A program made the position numbers and the translations under genes. From contig NZ_LMJE01000001.1 in NCBI RefSeq assembly GCF_001429245.1, positions 587,048-651,047 of the forward strand: a stretch of DNA of 64,000 nucleotides, given 5' to 3'. The notes beneath the pieces were generated by a model. That model had not been told where the DNA came from. It was given only the letters and a program-made list of their open reading frames with translations, and did not search any database. This stretch comes from Rhizobium sp. Root274 (GTDB taxonomy: Bacteria; Pseudomonadota; Alphaproteobacteria; Rhizobiales; Rhizobiaceae). Below are positions 6,485 to 15,127 of the stretch, piece after piece; the first letter of the stretch is position 1, and the number at the start of each line of letters is the position of its first letter.

Positions 6485-7138
6485 ATGTCAGACGGTTATC
6501 AGTGTCATCCGGAACACGTGATCGGGGACGAGACGCAGCTTCGGGCTCTGTTCGAGCCAACGCATGATCTGGCCCTAAGGAAATGTCAGAGCAGGCTCGG
6601 TGTTCACGCGCAGGCCTTTATCCGGCGCTCGCCGTTCCTGTGCATCGGCACGCAAACTCCTAAGGGCAAGGCAGATGTCAGCCCGCGCGGCGATCCTCCG
6701 GGTTTCGTCGAAATCCTCGATGCGCAGACCATTGCCATTCCTGACCGGCCGGGCAACAACCGGCTCGATACATTGTCCAACATCATCGCCAATCCGGCGG
6801 TCGGGCTGCTCTTCGTCATTCCCGGCTTCGACGATACGCTTCGGCTGAACGGCCGGGCAAGGCTCAGCACCGATCCTGCCCTCCTCAACCGCATGCCGGT
6901 GAATGGAAAGCTGCCCAAGCTTGCGATCGTGGTTCAGATCGACGAGGTGTTCCTGCATTGCGCCAAGGCGTTTCGCCGCTCGCAATTGTGGGACCCGGCG
7001 GCTCGGCAGGAGCGCAGCGAGTTGCCGTCGCTGATGAAGTTCATTCTGGACGACATTGACAGCGCACCCAAGGATGCGGACGAGATGCGCAAGCTCGACG
7101 AGGGTCTGGAGCAGGACTATCAGGCGTCGATGTATTGA
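6485..7138 (+). CDS. Pyridoxamine 5'-phosphate oxidase-like flavin-binding protein
   Basis: This 217-residue protein belongs to the PNPOx-like split-barrel group. Signature stretches are FLCIGTQTPKGKADVSPRGD (about 49-68), IPDRPGNNRLDTLSNIIANP (about 81-100) and LFVIPGFDDTLRLNGRARL (about 105-123). Relatives bind FMN or F420-like cofactors; the substrate is unknown. GGGAGGA precedes the ATG at 6485; a longer frame to 6425 runs through the palindrome and is rejected. Confidence 0.88.
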   Translation: MSDGYQCHPEHVIGDETQLRALFEPTHDLALRKCQSRLGVHAQAFIRRSPFLCIGTQTPKGKADVSPRGDPPGFVEILDAQTIAIPDRPGNNRLDTLSNIIANPAVGLLFVIPGFDDTLRLNGRARLSTDPALLNRMPVNGKLPKLAIVVQIDEVFLHCAKAFRRSQLWDPAARQERSELPSLMKFILDDIDSAPKDADEMRKLDEGLEQDYQASMY

Positions 7139-7190
7139 GGCGCCGGAGCAGATGCCCGTGTCGCCGCCCCTGTCCCCTGCCCCACGCAAA

Positions 7191-7215
7191 AAAGGCCGGC
7201 TGAGTGCCGGCCTTT
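7191..7215. terminator. Bidirectional terminator between the PNPOx-like gene and ohr
   Basis: AAAGGCCGGC and GCCGGCCTTT form a perfect 10-base stem around TGAGT. An A run precedes it and T residues follow it, so it can stop transcription from both converging genes. Confidence 0.8.
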
Positions 7216-7248
7216 CGCGGTGGATCATCTCTTCTGTCGACGGTCGGA

Positions 7249-7671
7249 TCAGCGAACCGAAACAGGCACTTCGGTCGAGGTGCGCATGGCGTGGCTGTAG
7301 GGGCAGACGATGTGTGCGGCTGCGGCCAGGCGCTCGACCAGTTCGCGATCAAGGCCGGGAACTTCGACGGTAAGCTTCACTTCGATGCCAAAGCCGCCGC
7401 CGTCTTCGCGCGGGCCGATGCCGACATCGGCGTGGACCTTCGCGTCCTCAGGGATCTTCACTTTTTCCTTGCCGGCGACGAACTTCAGAGCGCCGAGGAA
7501 GCAGGCCGAATAGCCGACGGCAAAGAGCTGCTCGGGATTGGTGCCGGTCGCGCCATCGCCGCCGAGTTCCTTCGGGGTGGTCAGCGTGACATCGAGAACG
7601 CCGTTGTCGGTAACTCCGTGGCCGGAGCGGCCGCCGGTTGCATGGGCATGTGCGGTGTAGAGGATTGCCAT
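7249..7671 (-). CDS. ohr: Organic hydroperoxide resistance protein Ohr
   Basis: This 140-residue cytosolic thiol peroxidase of the Ohr/OsmC family reduces organic and fatty-acid hydroperoxides. The peroxidatic Cys57 lies in YSACFLGAL and the resolving Cys123 in HIVCPYSHA. The length and the start MAILYTAHAHATGGRSG are normal for Ohr. The ATG at 7671 has GGAGAAC upstream. It is divergent from ohrR, the usual arrangement. On the minus strand TTGCGC and TATGTA, 17 bases apart, make a good promoter overlapping the OhrR box. Confidence 0.96.
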   Translation of the reverse strand: MAILYTAHAHATGGRSGHGVTDNGVLDVTLTTPKELGGDGATGTNPEQLFAVGYSACFLGALKFVAGKEKVKIPEDAKVHADVGIGPREDGGGFGIEVKLTVEVPGLDRELVERLAAAAHIVCPYSHAMRTSTEVPVSVR

Positions 7672-7715
7672 GGGTGTTCTCCTTGTCTGGGTTTCGATGG
7701 ATCTTACATAGAGCA

Positions 7716-7736
7716 CAATTGAGTTGCGCGCAATTG
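7716..7736. promoter_or_regulatory. OhrR operator between ohr and ohrR
   Basis: CAATTG (7716-7721) and CAATTG (7731-7736) flank the perfect palindrome TTGCGCGCAA (7724-7733). The site overlaps the -35 region of the ohr promoter, as expected for repression relieved by peroxide oxidation of OhrR. Confidence 0.6.
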
Positions 7737-7810
7737 ATTTTTGCACATTGCATCTCGAAAGGCTTTTCGCCATGGTGAAACCATTATGCCCCTCTGGAGG
7801 TTCCTGTGAG

Positions 7811-8269
7811 ATGAACAGCGATCTCGACCTGGAAAAAGAGCTGACGCTCGACAAGCAATTGTGCTTTGCCCTTTACGGGGCGGCGCATGCGTTTACGCGC
7901 GCCTACAAGCCGCTGCTCTCGCCGCTCGGCCTCACCTATCCGCAGTATATCGTGATGATGGCGCTGTGGGAGGAGGACGATCTTCCGGTGAAAGGGCTGG
8001 GCGAAAAGGTGGGGCTGGATTCGGGCACGCTGTCGCCGCTTCTGAAGCGCCTGGAGCAGGTGGGCTATGTCTCGCGCCGCCGAGATGTGGCAGACGAGCG
8101 GCAGGTGTTCATCACGCTCACCGCAGAAGGCCGGGCGCTGAAGGCGCGGGCCGTCGGCGTGCTCCGCGCCATCGGCGGCCAGACCGGCTGCGATATCTCC
8201 GAAATCGAAAGCCTGCGCGACAGCCTAAAGCGGCTGAAGACGCAGCTCGAGGTGCTAGACGCCACCTGA
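7811..8269 (+). CDS. ohrR: Peroxide-sensing MarR-type regulator OhrR
   Basis: This 152-residue MarR-family repressor has the sensing cysteine in DKQLCFALY (Cys18), the position of the reactive Cys in OhrR proteins, and the partner motif TYPQYIVMMALWEED. The DNA-reading part is GLDSGTLSPLLKRLEQVGYV and the wing RRRDVADERQVFITLT. A further cysteine near residue 127 (QTGCDI) could act as the resolving residue of a two-Cys OhrR. The ATG at 7811 is chosen for GGAGG upstream; the longer frame from 7724 runs through the operator. Confidence 0.94.
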   Translation: MNSDLDLEKELTLDKQLCFALYGAAHAFTRAYKPLLSPLGLTYPQYIVMMALWEEDDLPVKGLGEKVGLDSGTLSPLLKRLEQVGYVSRRRDVADERQVFITLTAEGRALKARAVGVLRAIGGQTGCDISEIESLRDSLKRLKTQLEVLDAT

Positions 8270-8372
8270 TTTCCGGTACTCGGCCATAGGAGGTTGTGGA
8301 CAGCCACAATCTTGCCCGCTCGCGGTCGGCTTTGGTCTGCACAGGCGAAGGTCACTGCTGTGGAGATTGCCG

Positions 8373-9254
8373 ATGAAGCTGCCCCTTCGCCTGAACCTTG
8401 CCCTGCCCCTTGCTCTTGCCATCGCTCTGCCGGCTCTGCTGCTACGGCCGCCTGCAGCGTCCTCCGCCGACGACCCTGTCACGGCTGCGGCGCGCCATAT
8501 GGAACGTCAGCTCGGCGGGCGTCTGGGGCTGATGGTGGTAGACACACAAACCGATCGGCACTGGGCCTACCGCGCCGACGAGCGCTTTGCCATGGCCAGC
8601 ACCTTCAAGGCACTGGCCTGTGCCGCCCTGCTCGATGCCGGAGAGGCCGTTCAGGGGCGCTCGATGACGATCGACGCGAAGGATCTGCAGACCTATTCGC
8701 CGGTAACAGGCAAGAAGGTGGGAACGGCCATGACGGCGGCCGAGCTCTGCGCCGTCACGCTTGCCACCAGCGACAACACCGCCGCCAATCTGGTGCTGGA
8801 GGCGCTGGGCGGACCGAAGCGGGTGACCGCCTTCCTGCGCTCTGCCGGGGACATGGTCACGCGTCTCGACCGTACGGAGCCCACACTCAACGAGGCAAAA
8901 CCGGGCGATCCGCGCGACACGACGACGGCGCAGGCGATGGTCACCACGATCGGTGACCTTTTGCTGGGCGACACGCTGAGCGCCGATGCGCGAGGCCGGC
9001 TGACAGCCTGGATGGAAGCCAATGCCGTGGCGGACGGGCTGTTGCGCGCCGGCGTGCCGAAGGATTGGCGGATCGCCGATCGCACCGGCGCCGGTGGACA
9101 CGGGACGCGCGGCATTGTCGCGGTGATGTGGCCGCCCGGACGCCTGCCGGTGGTGGCGGCGATCTACGTGACGGAGACGGAGGCTTCGATGGCCACACGC
9201 GATGCGGCCATTGCCGAGATCGGACGGGTGATTGCAGCCGAGGTGGTGCGATGA
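8373..9254 (+). CDS. Class A (serine) beta-lactamase
   Basis: This 293-residue periplasmic enzyme has a signal peptide (about 1-32), STFK with the acylated Ser76, SDN at 133-135 and the omega-loop EPTLN at 169-173. The usual KTG is RTG (237-239), a Lys-to-Arg change found in CARB/PSE-like enzymes. Cys83 and Cys126 match the TEM disulfide positions. All catalytic residues are present, so activity is likely. GGAG precedes the ATG at 8373. The downstream gene overlaps by ATGA. No AmpR-type regulator is adjacent. Confidence 0.95.
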   Translation: MKLPLRLNLALPLALAIALPALLLRPPAASSADDPVTAAARHMERQLGGRLGLMVVDTQTDRHWAYRADERFAMASTFKALACAALLDAGEAVQGRSMTIDAKDLQTYSPVTGKKVGTAMTAAELCAVTLATSDNTAANLVLEALGGPKRVTAFLRSAGDMVTRLDRTEPTLNEAKPGDPRDTTTAQAMVTTIGDLLLGDTLSADARGRLTAWMEANAVADGLLRAGVPKDWRIADRTGAGGHGTRGIVAVMWPPGRLPVVAAIYVTETEASMATRDAAIAEIGRVIAAEVVR

Positions 9255-9625
9255 GCCGGAAAACGGCGCGCGCGGAGACAACTCTGCGCCTTCTGTTGGC
9301 GCTGGTCTGTAGCGCCGCCGTTTTCGCCGACGCGCGTGCGGAAGACGAGGCCGGTGAAACGGAGGGCACGCGTTCGGCCTGGCAGATCAAAAAGTGCGAG
9401 GTCTACCGGCAGGCGCTGACCGAGATCCTCGATCATGTGGGGCGCGACGGCGTGTCGGCCTCGTTCCTGGAGCGCAATCGCGAATACATCGACAGCGGCT
9501 GCCTCGCCGCCGTCGATGCCTGCCCGCAGACGGACAAGGATGTGGAGATCGCCAACGGACTGACGATCGCGACGATGAATGCGGGGGCCGCAAGCTCGTT
9601 CAGCCCGTTCCGCTGCCGGTCCTGA
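9251..9625 (+). CDS. Small secreted Cys-containing protein, translationally coupled to the beta-lactamase
   Basis: This 124-residue protein starts in the ATGA overlap with the beta-lactamase stop, so translation is probably coupled. Residues 12-30 are hydrophobic and end in DARA, a likely Sec signal. The mature part has four cysteines (KKCEVY, SGCLAAV, DACPQ, FRCRS), which may form disulfides in the periplasm. No known family is recognised. Its fixed position after the beta-lactamase suggests a related envelope role, which is inference. Confidence 0.75.
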   Translation: MSRKTARAETTLRLLLALVCSAAVFADARAEDEAGETEGTRSAWQIKKCEVYRQALTEILDHVGRDGVSASFLERNREYIDSGCLAAVDACPQTDKDVEIANGLTIATMNAGAASSFSPFRCRS

Positions 9626-9696
9626 CGGGCCGACGACCGCCGCGCCCGTCTCCAGCCGCTGCCGGATCGAATGGAAGACTGGCGCGTTGTGGAACA

Positions 9697-11058
9697 ATGG
9701 ACAAGACGCGCAATTTCCTCGCCCTGATCAAAGGCAAGCTCTGGCTGTTGCCCCTAATCCTCACGCTGGGATCGGCGATCGTGGCGGTCATTCTGATCCT
9801 TTACGGCAACCACTTCGTCAGCTCCGGCGACGGGAACCTCTGGTGGCTCTATAGCGGGGATGCCGAAACCGGGCGGCAATTGCTGAGCAGCCTTCTCTCC
9901 GGGCTGATGACCATGACTTCGCTGGTCATCTCGGTCACTTTCGTCATCCTGACGCTCGCCGCCAACCAGCTCGGGCCACGGCTGATCTCGCGGTTCATGG
10001 CGGACCGGCAGATCCAGACCGTGCTCGGGCTGTTCATCGGCACCATCCTCTATCTGATCCTGGTGCTGCGCAGCGTCACCGACAAGTTGGGTGAAGAGGG
10101 TGTGCCCCATCTCGCGATCACCACCGGCAGCGCGCTCACCGTGCTCTGCCTGCTGGCGCTGTTGTTCTATATCCACAAGGTGGCCCGCTCGATCATCGCC
10201 GACAATATGGTGCAGGCGCTCTATTCGGACATGCTGGCGACGATGGACAGCGTCCTGCCGCCGAAGGACACGCCGAAGCGGGAACCGCTGGGCGCCCGCT
10301 TTGCCGGCCCCCGCCATTCACTGGCGATCGGGACGGTCGGGCATGTGCAGGTGGTCGGTTATGCCCTGCTGCTCGATCTGGCGGTGCGTGAGGACATTCG
10401 CATGACTGTGCATGTGCGGGCGGGGCAATATCTGCTGGCGAAGGGCGATCACGTGACCGTCTTTGCGTCGGAAGCGCCGGAGGACGACACGCTTTCAGCC
10501 ATCCGGGCTGCCTTCACCATCGGCTCCGAACGCACGCCGGCGCAGGATCTGGAATTCGGCATCCGGCAGCTCACCGAAATTGCCGTGCGCGCGCTTTCGC
10601 CGGGGATCAACGACCCGTTCACTGCGCTTGCCGTCATCGACCGGATCAGCGCCATCATCGAAGGCCAGATCGGCCGGGCGGTGCAGCCGACCGAATATCG
10701 CGACGATGACGACGATCTGAGACTGATCGTCAGCCGAACCGATCTCAGGCGGCTGATGGATGCCGGCTTTCGACCGATCCGCCAGGCGGGGGCCGACCAT
10801 CCGGCGATCCTGGCGCGTATGGCGATCCGGCTCGCTGATCTCGCCGTCGCCGACATGCTGGATGCTGAACGGGCGGCCCTTTCTGCCCAGATCGAAGCAC
10901 TCGCCCAGGCAGGGGAAGCCTGTGCCTGCATTCCGGTGGATCGCGACGAGATCCGCGCGCAGGTCGAGGCGGCGCGCAGCCGGATCTCGGACACCGATCG
11001 CCACGCCGATCCGGCTGCTCCCGTTCCACCGTCGAGCAATCGTGTCGAACCGGCCTAG
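9697..11058 (+). CDS. DUF2254 membrane protein
   Basis: This 453-residue predicted membrane protein has four hydrophobic segments in the N-terminal third: WLLPLILTLGSAIVAVILIL (about 14-33), a longer one around MTSLVISVTFVILTLAANQL, LGLFIGTILYLILVL, and TVLCLLALLFYI. The rest is a soluble domain with GIRQLTEIAVRALSPGINDP, the best conserved stretch of DUF2254. The function of the family is unknown. GTGGAACA precedes the ATG at 9697; the frame upstream is a shadow of the preceding gene. Confidence 0.88.
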   Translation: MDKTRNFLALIKGKLWLLPLILTLGSAIVAVILILYGNHFVSSGDGNLWWLYSGDAETGRQLLSSLLSGLMTMTSLVISVTFVILTLAANQLGPRLISRFMADRQIQTVLGLFIGTILYLILVLRSVTDKLGEEGVPHLAITTGSALTVLCLLALLFYIHKVARSIIADNMVQALYSDMLATMDSVLPPKDTPKREPLGARFAGPRHSLAIGTVGHVQVVGYALLLDLAVREDIRMTVHVRAGQYLLAKGDHVTVFASEAPEDDTLSAIRAAFTIGSERTPAQDLEFGIRQLTEIAVRALSPGINDPFTALAVIDRISAIIEGQIGRAVQPTEYRDDDDDLRLIVSRTDLRRLMDAGFRPIRQAGADHPAILARMAIRLADLAVADMLDAERAALSAQIEALAQAGEACACIPVDRDEIRAQVEAARSRISDTDRHADPAAPVPPSSNRVEPA

Positions 11059-11138
11059 CAGACGGCCTTGCCGGCTGCGGCTCACCTTACGGTCAACTCG
11101 CCCTTGCTCCGTCACGGGGCGTGGGGTAGTCGTGGCAC

Positions 11139-11667
11139 ATGAAAATTCTCGCCATCTCCGGCAGTGCGCGCGGCAGTTCGACCAATACTGCGATGCTTCA
11201 GGCTGTGGCAGAGATCGCCCGGCCCGCGCATGACCTGACCGTGTTTTCCGGTCTTGCAGCGCTCCCCGTGTTTTCGTCCGATCTCGAAACCGCGCGGCTT
11301 CCGGATCCGGTTCTGGCGTTTGTCGACATGATCCGCCGAAAACGACGGCCTCATTATCGCGAGCCCCGAATATGTCAGGTCGATCCCGGGCGGCTTGAAG
11401 AATGCGATCGACTGGCTGGTGTCGCGTGACGAGATCATCAACAAGCCGGTCGCCTTGATGCATGCGTCCCATCGCGGCGACGACATGCTCGATCAACTGC
11501 GGATCGTACTTTCCACGGTCAGCGCAAGGTTTTGCCAGGAGCTGTTTCTCAGGTTCCCTCTGATGAAAATGGCGCCCGACGACATTCAGCGCAAGCTTTG
11601 CGAACCGGCAAACCGGGAGAGCGTGTCCGGCTTCCTGGCAGACTTCGCCGCGTTTTCCGCGCGATAA
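11139..11667 (+). pseudogene. NAD(P)H-dependent FMN reductase, frameshifted
   Basis: The gene reads as two overlapping frames. Frame 1 (11139-11336) encodes MKILAISGSARGSSTN, the flavodoxin-like phosphate-binding start, up to AFVDMIR. From about 11335 the homologous reading continues in another frame: AENDGLIIASPEYVRSIPGG, then LKNAIDWLVSRDEI to the stop at 11667. Loss of one GC from a CGCGCC run (or a one-base gain) near 11333-11337 explains this. The intact product would be about 176 residues, normal for SsuE/ChrR-like FMN reductases. It is either a recent pseudogene or a sequencing error. Confidence 0.85.
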
Positions 11668-11720
11668 TCCTTGTTCGACCTGAGACACGGGGCATGCGTG
11701 TCGCCCTCCCCCGCAAACGA

Positions 11721-11750
11721 CAAGACCCCGCCAATGATGGCGGGGTCTTG
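11721..11750. terminator. Strong hairpin between converging genes
   Basis: CAAGACCCCGCC and GGCGGGGTCTTG form a perfect 12-base stem around AATGAT. It lies after the FMN reductase remnant and after the minus-strand transpeptidase gene, and can serve both. Confidence 0.75.
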
Positions 11751-11797
11751 TGCTCGAAAAGTTCAACTGAGCAGGCGCGTGCCGGGAACGGCTCCGA

Positions 11798-12505
11798 CTA
11801 CTGCCGGACCACGATCTTGGCCTTGGTCGGCACGCGCTCGTAGAGATCGATGATATCGTGGTTGAGCAGGCGGACGCAGCCCGATGACACGGCCTTGCCG
11901 ATGGAGTTCCATTCCGGATTGCCGTGCAGGCGGTAGAGCGTGTCCTGGCCATCCTTGAAGATGTAGAGCGCACGGGCGCCGAGCGGGTTCATGAGGCCCG
12001 GCTGCATGCCACCATTGCGCGACGAATACTGCTCCAGTTCCGGCTGCCGGGCGATCATTTCGTCCGGCGGGGTCCATTTCGGCCATTTCTGGCGCCACTG
12101 GATGACGCCGGCGCCGCTCCAGGCAAAGCCTTCGCGGCCAATGCCGACGCCGTAGCGCATGGCTGTACCACCGGGCTCGACGAGATAGAGGAAGCGGCCG
12201 GGGGTGTCGACGACGACCGTGCCCGGGGCTTCGCCCGTGGGGTCCATGACCTGCTGGCGATAGAAGCGCGACGGAATCTTCCAATAGGGGACGGCCGGGA
12301 TGACAAAGCCGCCGTCATAGATCTCGCCATACATGGCGTCGAGTTCGGGCGTGCGGCCGGCAGGGGCGGCCGGCAGGACCGGGCCGTCGAGGCGAAGCCC
12401 CGGAGGCAACGGCCGCGAGGTGGAGCAACTGGCAAGCAGGCTTGCGGCGCCGAGTCCTGTCAGAGACAGCAGAGAGCGGCGCGTCAGTGGATGTGCGGGG
12501 GACAT
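11798..12505 (-). CDS. L,D-transpeptidase (YkuD), lipoprotein
   Basis: This 235-residue protein has a Tat-like leader (TRRSLLSLTG) ending in the lipobox LLASC, so it is a likely membrane-anchored lipoprotein. The YkuD domain (about 75-235) has the catalytic signature HGNPEWNSIGKAVSSGCVRL, with the nucleophile Cys in SSGCVR. It should make 3-3 cross-links in peptidoglycan or attach proteins to it. The ATG at 12505 is preferred over an upstream TTG. It is the second of two tandem paralogues. Confidence 0.93.
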   Translation of the reverse strand: MSPAHPLTRRSLLSLTGLGAASLLASCSTSRPLPPGLRLDGPVLPAAPAGRTPELDAMYGEIYDGGFVIPAVPYWKIPSRFYRQQVMDPTGEAPGTVVVDTPGRFLYLVEPGGTAMRYGVGIGREGFAWSGAGVIQWRQKWPKWTPPDEMIARQPELEQYSSRNGGMQPGLMNPLGARALYIFKDGQDTLYRLHGNPEWNSIGKAVSSGCVRLLNHDIIDLYERVPTKAKIVVRQ

Positions 12506-12662
12506 ATGATCAACGATTTCCTGTGGCAAAGCGGCGGAAATAAGACGCCGGAGGCGGCGCTTTGTTCCGCGATGGTGCGATGCAAACAGGAAAGGAGCGG
12601 TTAACGCAACCGCTTGGCCCCTTCACGTTTTGGAGAGAGGGGTACGTCGCAAATGAGTGTCG

Positions 12663-13490
12663 CTAAATGACAACAATCGGCGTGCGATCAGGCACGCGGT
12701 CGAAGAGATCGATGACATCCTGATTGAACATGCGCACGCAGCCGGAGGACGTGGCCTTGCCGACGGACTGCCAGTCCGGCGTTCCGTGGACGCGGTAAAG
12801 CGTGTCCTTGCCGTTCTGGAAGATGTAGAGCGCGCGGGCGCCGAGCGGATTGTTGAGGCCGGCGACGAGGCCGCCACGTTCGGCCGAGACCATTTTCAGG
12901 CCTGGCTGGCGGTCGACCATCTCGTCTGAGGGTGTCCAGTGCGGCCATTTCGCCTTGCGCTGGATGACGCCCCTGCCCGACCAGGCAAACCCATCCTTGC
13001 CAAGGCCGACGCCGTAACGGATCGCCTTGCCCCCCGGTTTGACGAAATAGAGATAATGCGCCTTGGTATCGACGACGATGGTGCCGGGCGCTTCCGCCGT
13101 CTCGTAGGAGACCTCGTTGCGCAACAGGCTCGAATCCACCCGGTCGACCGGAATGGCCGGCAGCGTGTGGCCATCATCCGACATCACGCCATACATGACC
13201 TTGTGCAGCGGATTGGAGACCGGCAGGCCATAGGTCTGGTGGAACTGGGTCTGGTAGAGATCGCGCTTGCGCGGGGCGGTCTGGTCGGCGGCAGGCGGCG
13301 TGCGGGCCGGGTCATACCATACGGGCGCGACTTCATCCTGGAAGACGTCGATGTTCATGCGGCTGGTATCCTGGACGAGGATACAGCCGGACAGGGAGGC
13401 CGTCAGCGCCGTGCCGAGACCGAGCGCCAGCGCGCGCCGCGCGATCGAAGACTGCGGCCTTGCGGAGGAAGAGCGGGAAAGCTTGGACAT
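12663..13490 (-). CDS. L,D-transpeptidase (YkuD), lipoprotein paralogue
   Basis: This 275-residue protein has a leader with IARRALALG and lipobox LSGC at about residue 36. The YkuD catalytic motif is HGTPDWQSVGKATSSGCVRM. The C-terminal two thirds are collinear with the next gene (YVGVGLGKDGFAWSGRGVIQ-type stretch and NPLGARALYIF in both), so the pair arose by tandem duplication. The gap is 157 bases and each may have its own promoter. The N-terminal spacer before the catalytic domain is longer here, perhaps setting a different reach into the wall. Confidence 0.93.
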   Translation of the reverse strand: MSKLSRSSSARPQSSIARRALALGLGTALTASLSGCILVQDTSRMNIDVFQDEVAPVWYDPARTPPAADQTAPRKRDLYQTQFHQTYGLPVSNPLHKVMYGVMSDDGHTLPAIPVDRVDSSLLRNEVSYETAEAPGTIVVDTKAHYLYFVKPGGKAIRYGVGLGKDGFAWSGRGVIQRKAKWPHWTPSDEMVDRQPGLKMVSAERGGLVAGLNNPLGARALYIFQNGKDTLYRVHGTPDWQSVGKATSSGCVRMFNQDVIDLFDRVPDRTPIVVI

Positions 13491-13579
13491 GCGGCACCGA
13501 TTCAGACTGAGATCTTTGTCGGCACCCTTTCAGGCGCGGCTGGCGCGAAGCTTATGTCGGGGCTGCTCCCGTGCGGGTT

Positions 13580-13837
13580 TTACGGTTGCCGCGCCGCCTC
13601 GATCGTCGTGCGGCATTGCGGCTGCAACTCGGCGCGGTGGTCGATGAGGCAGAGATAGATCCGGCCTTCGCCGCGCTTCACATTGGCGCAGAAGCGCTCG
13701 ATATCCGGCCGGCAGAGACGCGCGGCCTCCATGAGTTTTGCCCGGCCCTCCGGCGTGAGGGTGAGGCCCTGCTGGGCTTGGGCGGAGGCGGCAAAGGCCA
13801 AGAAGAGCGCGAACAGGGCGAAAAACTGTCGGGACAT
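13580..13837 (-). CDS. Small secreted cysteine-rich repeat protein
   Basis: This 85-residue protein has a signal peptide (MSRQFFALFALFLAFAASAQA) and a mature part with CRPDIERFC, YLCLIDHRAEL and PQCRTTI. This resembles one unit of the cysteine-rich repeat seen in Golgi protein GLG1 and in short bacterial secreted proteins. Four cysteines probably form two disulfides in the periplasm. The function is unknown. It stands alone on the minus strand. Confidence 0.8.
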   Translation of the reverse strand: MSRQFFALFALFLAFAASAQAQQGLTLTPEGRAKLMEAARLCRPDIERFCANVKRGEGRIYLCLIDHRAELQPQCRTTIEAARQP

Positions 13838-13914
13838 GGGTGGCTCCAGGATTGAATGGAAGAAAGACCGGACGACAAACTTGGGGAGAGTGCCGTCCGG
13901 CCTTCGGGCAGCGT

Positions 13915-14217
13915 TCAGCGGGACACGCTGCCCGTGACAGTGGCAGAGCCACCGTTCGAACCGCTGTAGACCTTGGTGCGGCTGCAGTTCTGGCGGCTGG
14001 CGTCACAGGTGACGGTGGTGTTGGCGCTCAGCGAGTTGCCCTGCGGTCCCGTTCGCACGGCACTGCGGGTGCAGACACCGGAGGCGCAACTGCCGGAAGC
14101 GGACAAATGCGACGTGCCATAGGGGCTGGTGACGGTGCGATTGCGGCTCCAGGCGGCGGCTTCGGAGACGAAGGCGAGGCTCATCAGGGCGGAAAGCAGA
14201 AGGGCGGTCTTGGTCAT
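13915..14217 (-). CDS. Small secreted Ser/Thr-rich protein, unknown
   Basis: This 100-residue protein starts MTKTALLLSALMSLAFVSEA, a clear signal peptide. The mature part is rich in Ser, Thr, Asn and Gly (for example TGPQGNSLSANTTVTCDASR) with four cysteines. The composition suggests an exported or surface protein with beta structure. No family is recognised. A longer frame to 14628 has no signal peptide and is rejected. Confidence 0.72.
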   Translation of the reverse strand: MTKTALLLSALMSLAFVSEAAAWSRNRTVTSPYGTSHLSASGSCASGVCTRSAVRTGPQGNSLSANTTVTCDASRQNCSRTKVYSGSNGGSATVTGSVSR

Positions 14218-14407
14218 CGGATCAGTCCTCGTTTCTGTTGCACGACGCGGCGGGTGCGGGGAGCGCCCGGCTGTGGGGGACAGGCGCCGCGTCGTCGAGG
14301 ATGAGGATGCGGCCGCTATTTTGCCCGCAGATAAACCGAATGTAGCAATTTGTATCAGCGCATCGCGGTGGCTTGATTTCAGCCCGGCCCGCCAGCATGC
14401 TTTGCCC

Positions 14408-15127
14408 ATGTCACACCCTGCTCCGACCATTCTGCTCGTCGATGACGACCCCGATATCCGCGAACTGGTCGGGGCGCTGCTGGAGCGCGAAGGCTTTGCG
14501 GTAATCCCGGCCGAAAGCGGCGCGGCCATGGATGTGGCCCTTTCGCGTGGAATGCCGGATCTCGTCGTGCTCGATCTCATGCTGCCGGGCGAAGACGGAC
14601 TGTCGATCTGCCGGCGACTGCGCGCCACCTCGACCGTGCCGATCCTGATGCTAACGGCGAAGAGCGACGAGACCGACCGCGTGGTGGGGCTGGAACTCGG
14701 CGCCGACGACTATCTCAGCAAGCCGTTCGGGCCACGCGAACTTCTGGCGCGGGTGCGGGCGCTCCTCCGCCGGGCCAGGCTCAACGAGCAGATGCGCCAG
14801 CCAAAGGTTCGGCGCTTCGCCTTCGACCGCTTCATCCTCGACCTCGACGCACGCATCGTCACCCACGAGGGCGAGCCGGCGGGGCTGACCAGCGCGGAAT
14901 TCGACCTGCTCGCCTGTTTCGTCGAGCATCCGCGCCGCGTTCTGTCGCGTGACCAGATCCTCGACTATGCCCACGGCCGGCAATCCGACCCGCTGGACCG
15001 GACGGTGGACATCCTGGTGTCGCGGCTGCGGCGAAAGCTGGAAACGCTCGATCCGCAGAGCCGCCTCATCACCACCGTGCGCAATGGCGGCTATCTGATG
15101 ACGGCGACCGTTCGGCAGGCGCCGTGA
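14408..15127 (+). CDS. OmpR-family response regulator
   Basis: This 239-residue protein has a receiver domain (about 1-120) with the acidic pair in VDDDPDI, phospho-acceptor Asp in VVLDLMLPG (about residue 57) and switch residues in LTAKSD and YLSKPFG. The C-terminal winged helix (about 140-235) has TSAEFDLLACFVEHPRRVLS and DRTVDILVSRLRRKLE. The gene overlaps the sensor kinase start (TGATG), so the two are co-translated. The signal is unknown; a membrane chemoreceptor follows downstream. Confidence 0.95.
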   Translation: MSHPAPTILLVDDDPDIRELVGALLEREGFAVIPAESGAAMDVALSRGMPDLVVLDLMLPGEDGLSICRRLRATSTVPILMLTAKSDETDRVVGLELGADDYLSKPFGPRELLARVRALLRRARLNEQMRQPKVRRFAFDRFILDLDARIVTHEGEPAGLTSAEFDLLACFVEHPRRVLSRDQILDYAHGRQSDPLDRTVDILVSRLRRKLETLDPQSRLITTVRNGGYLMTATVRQAP

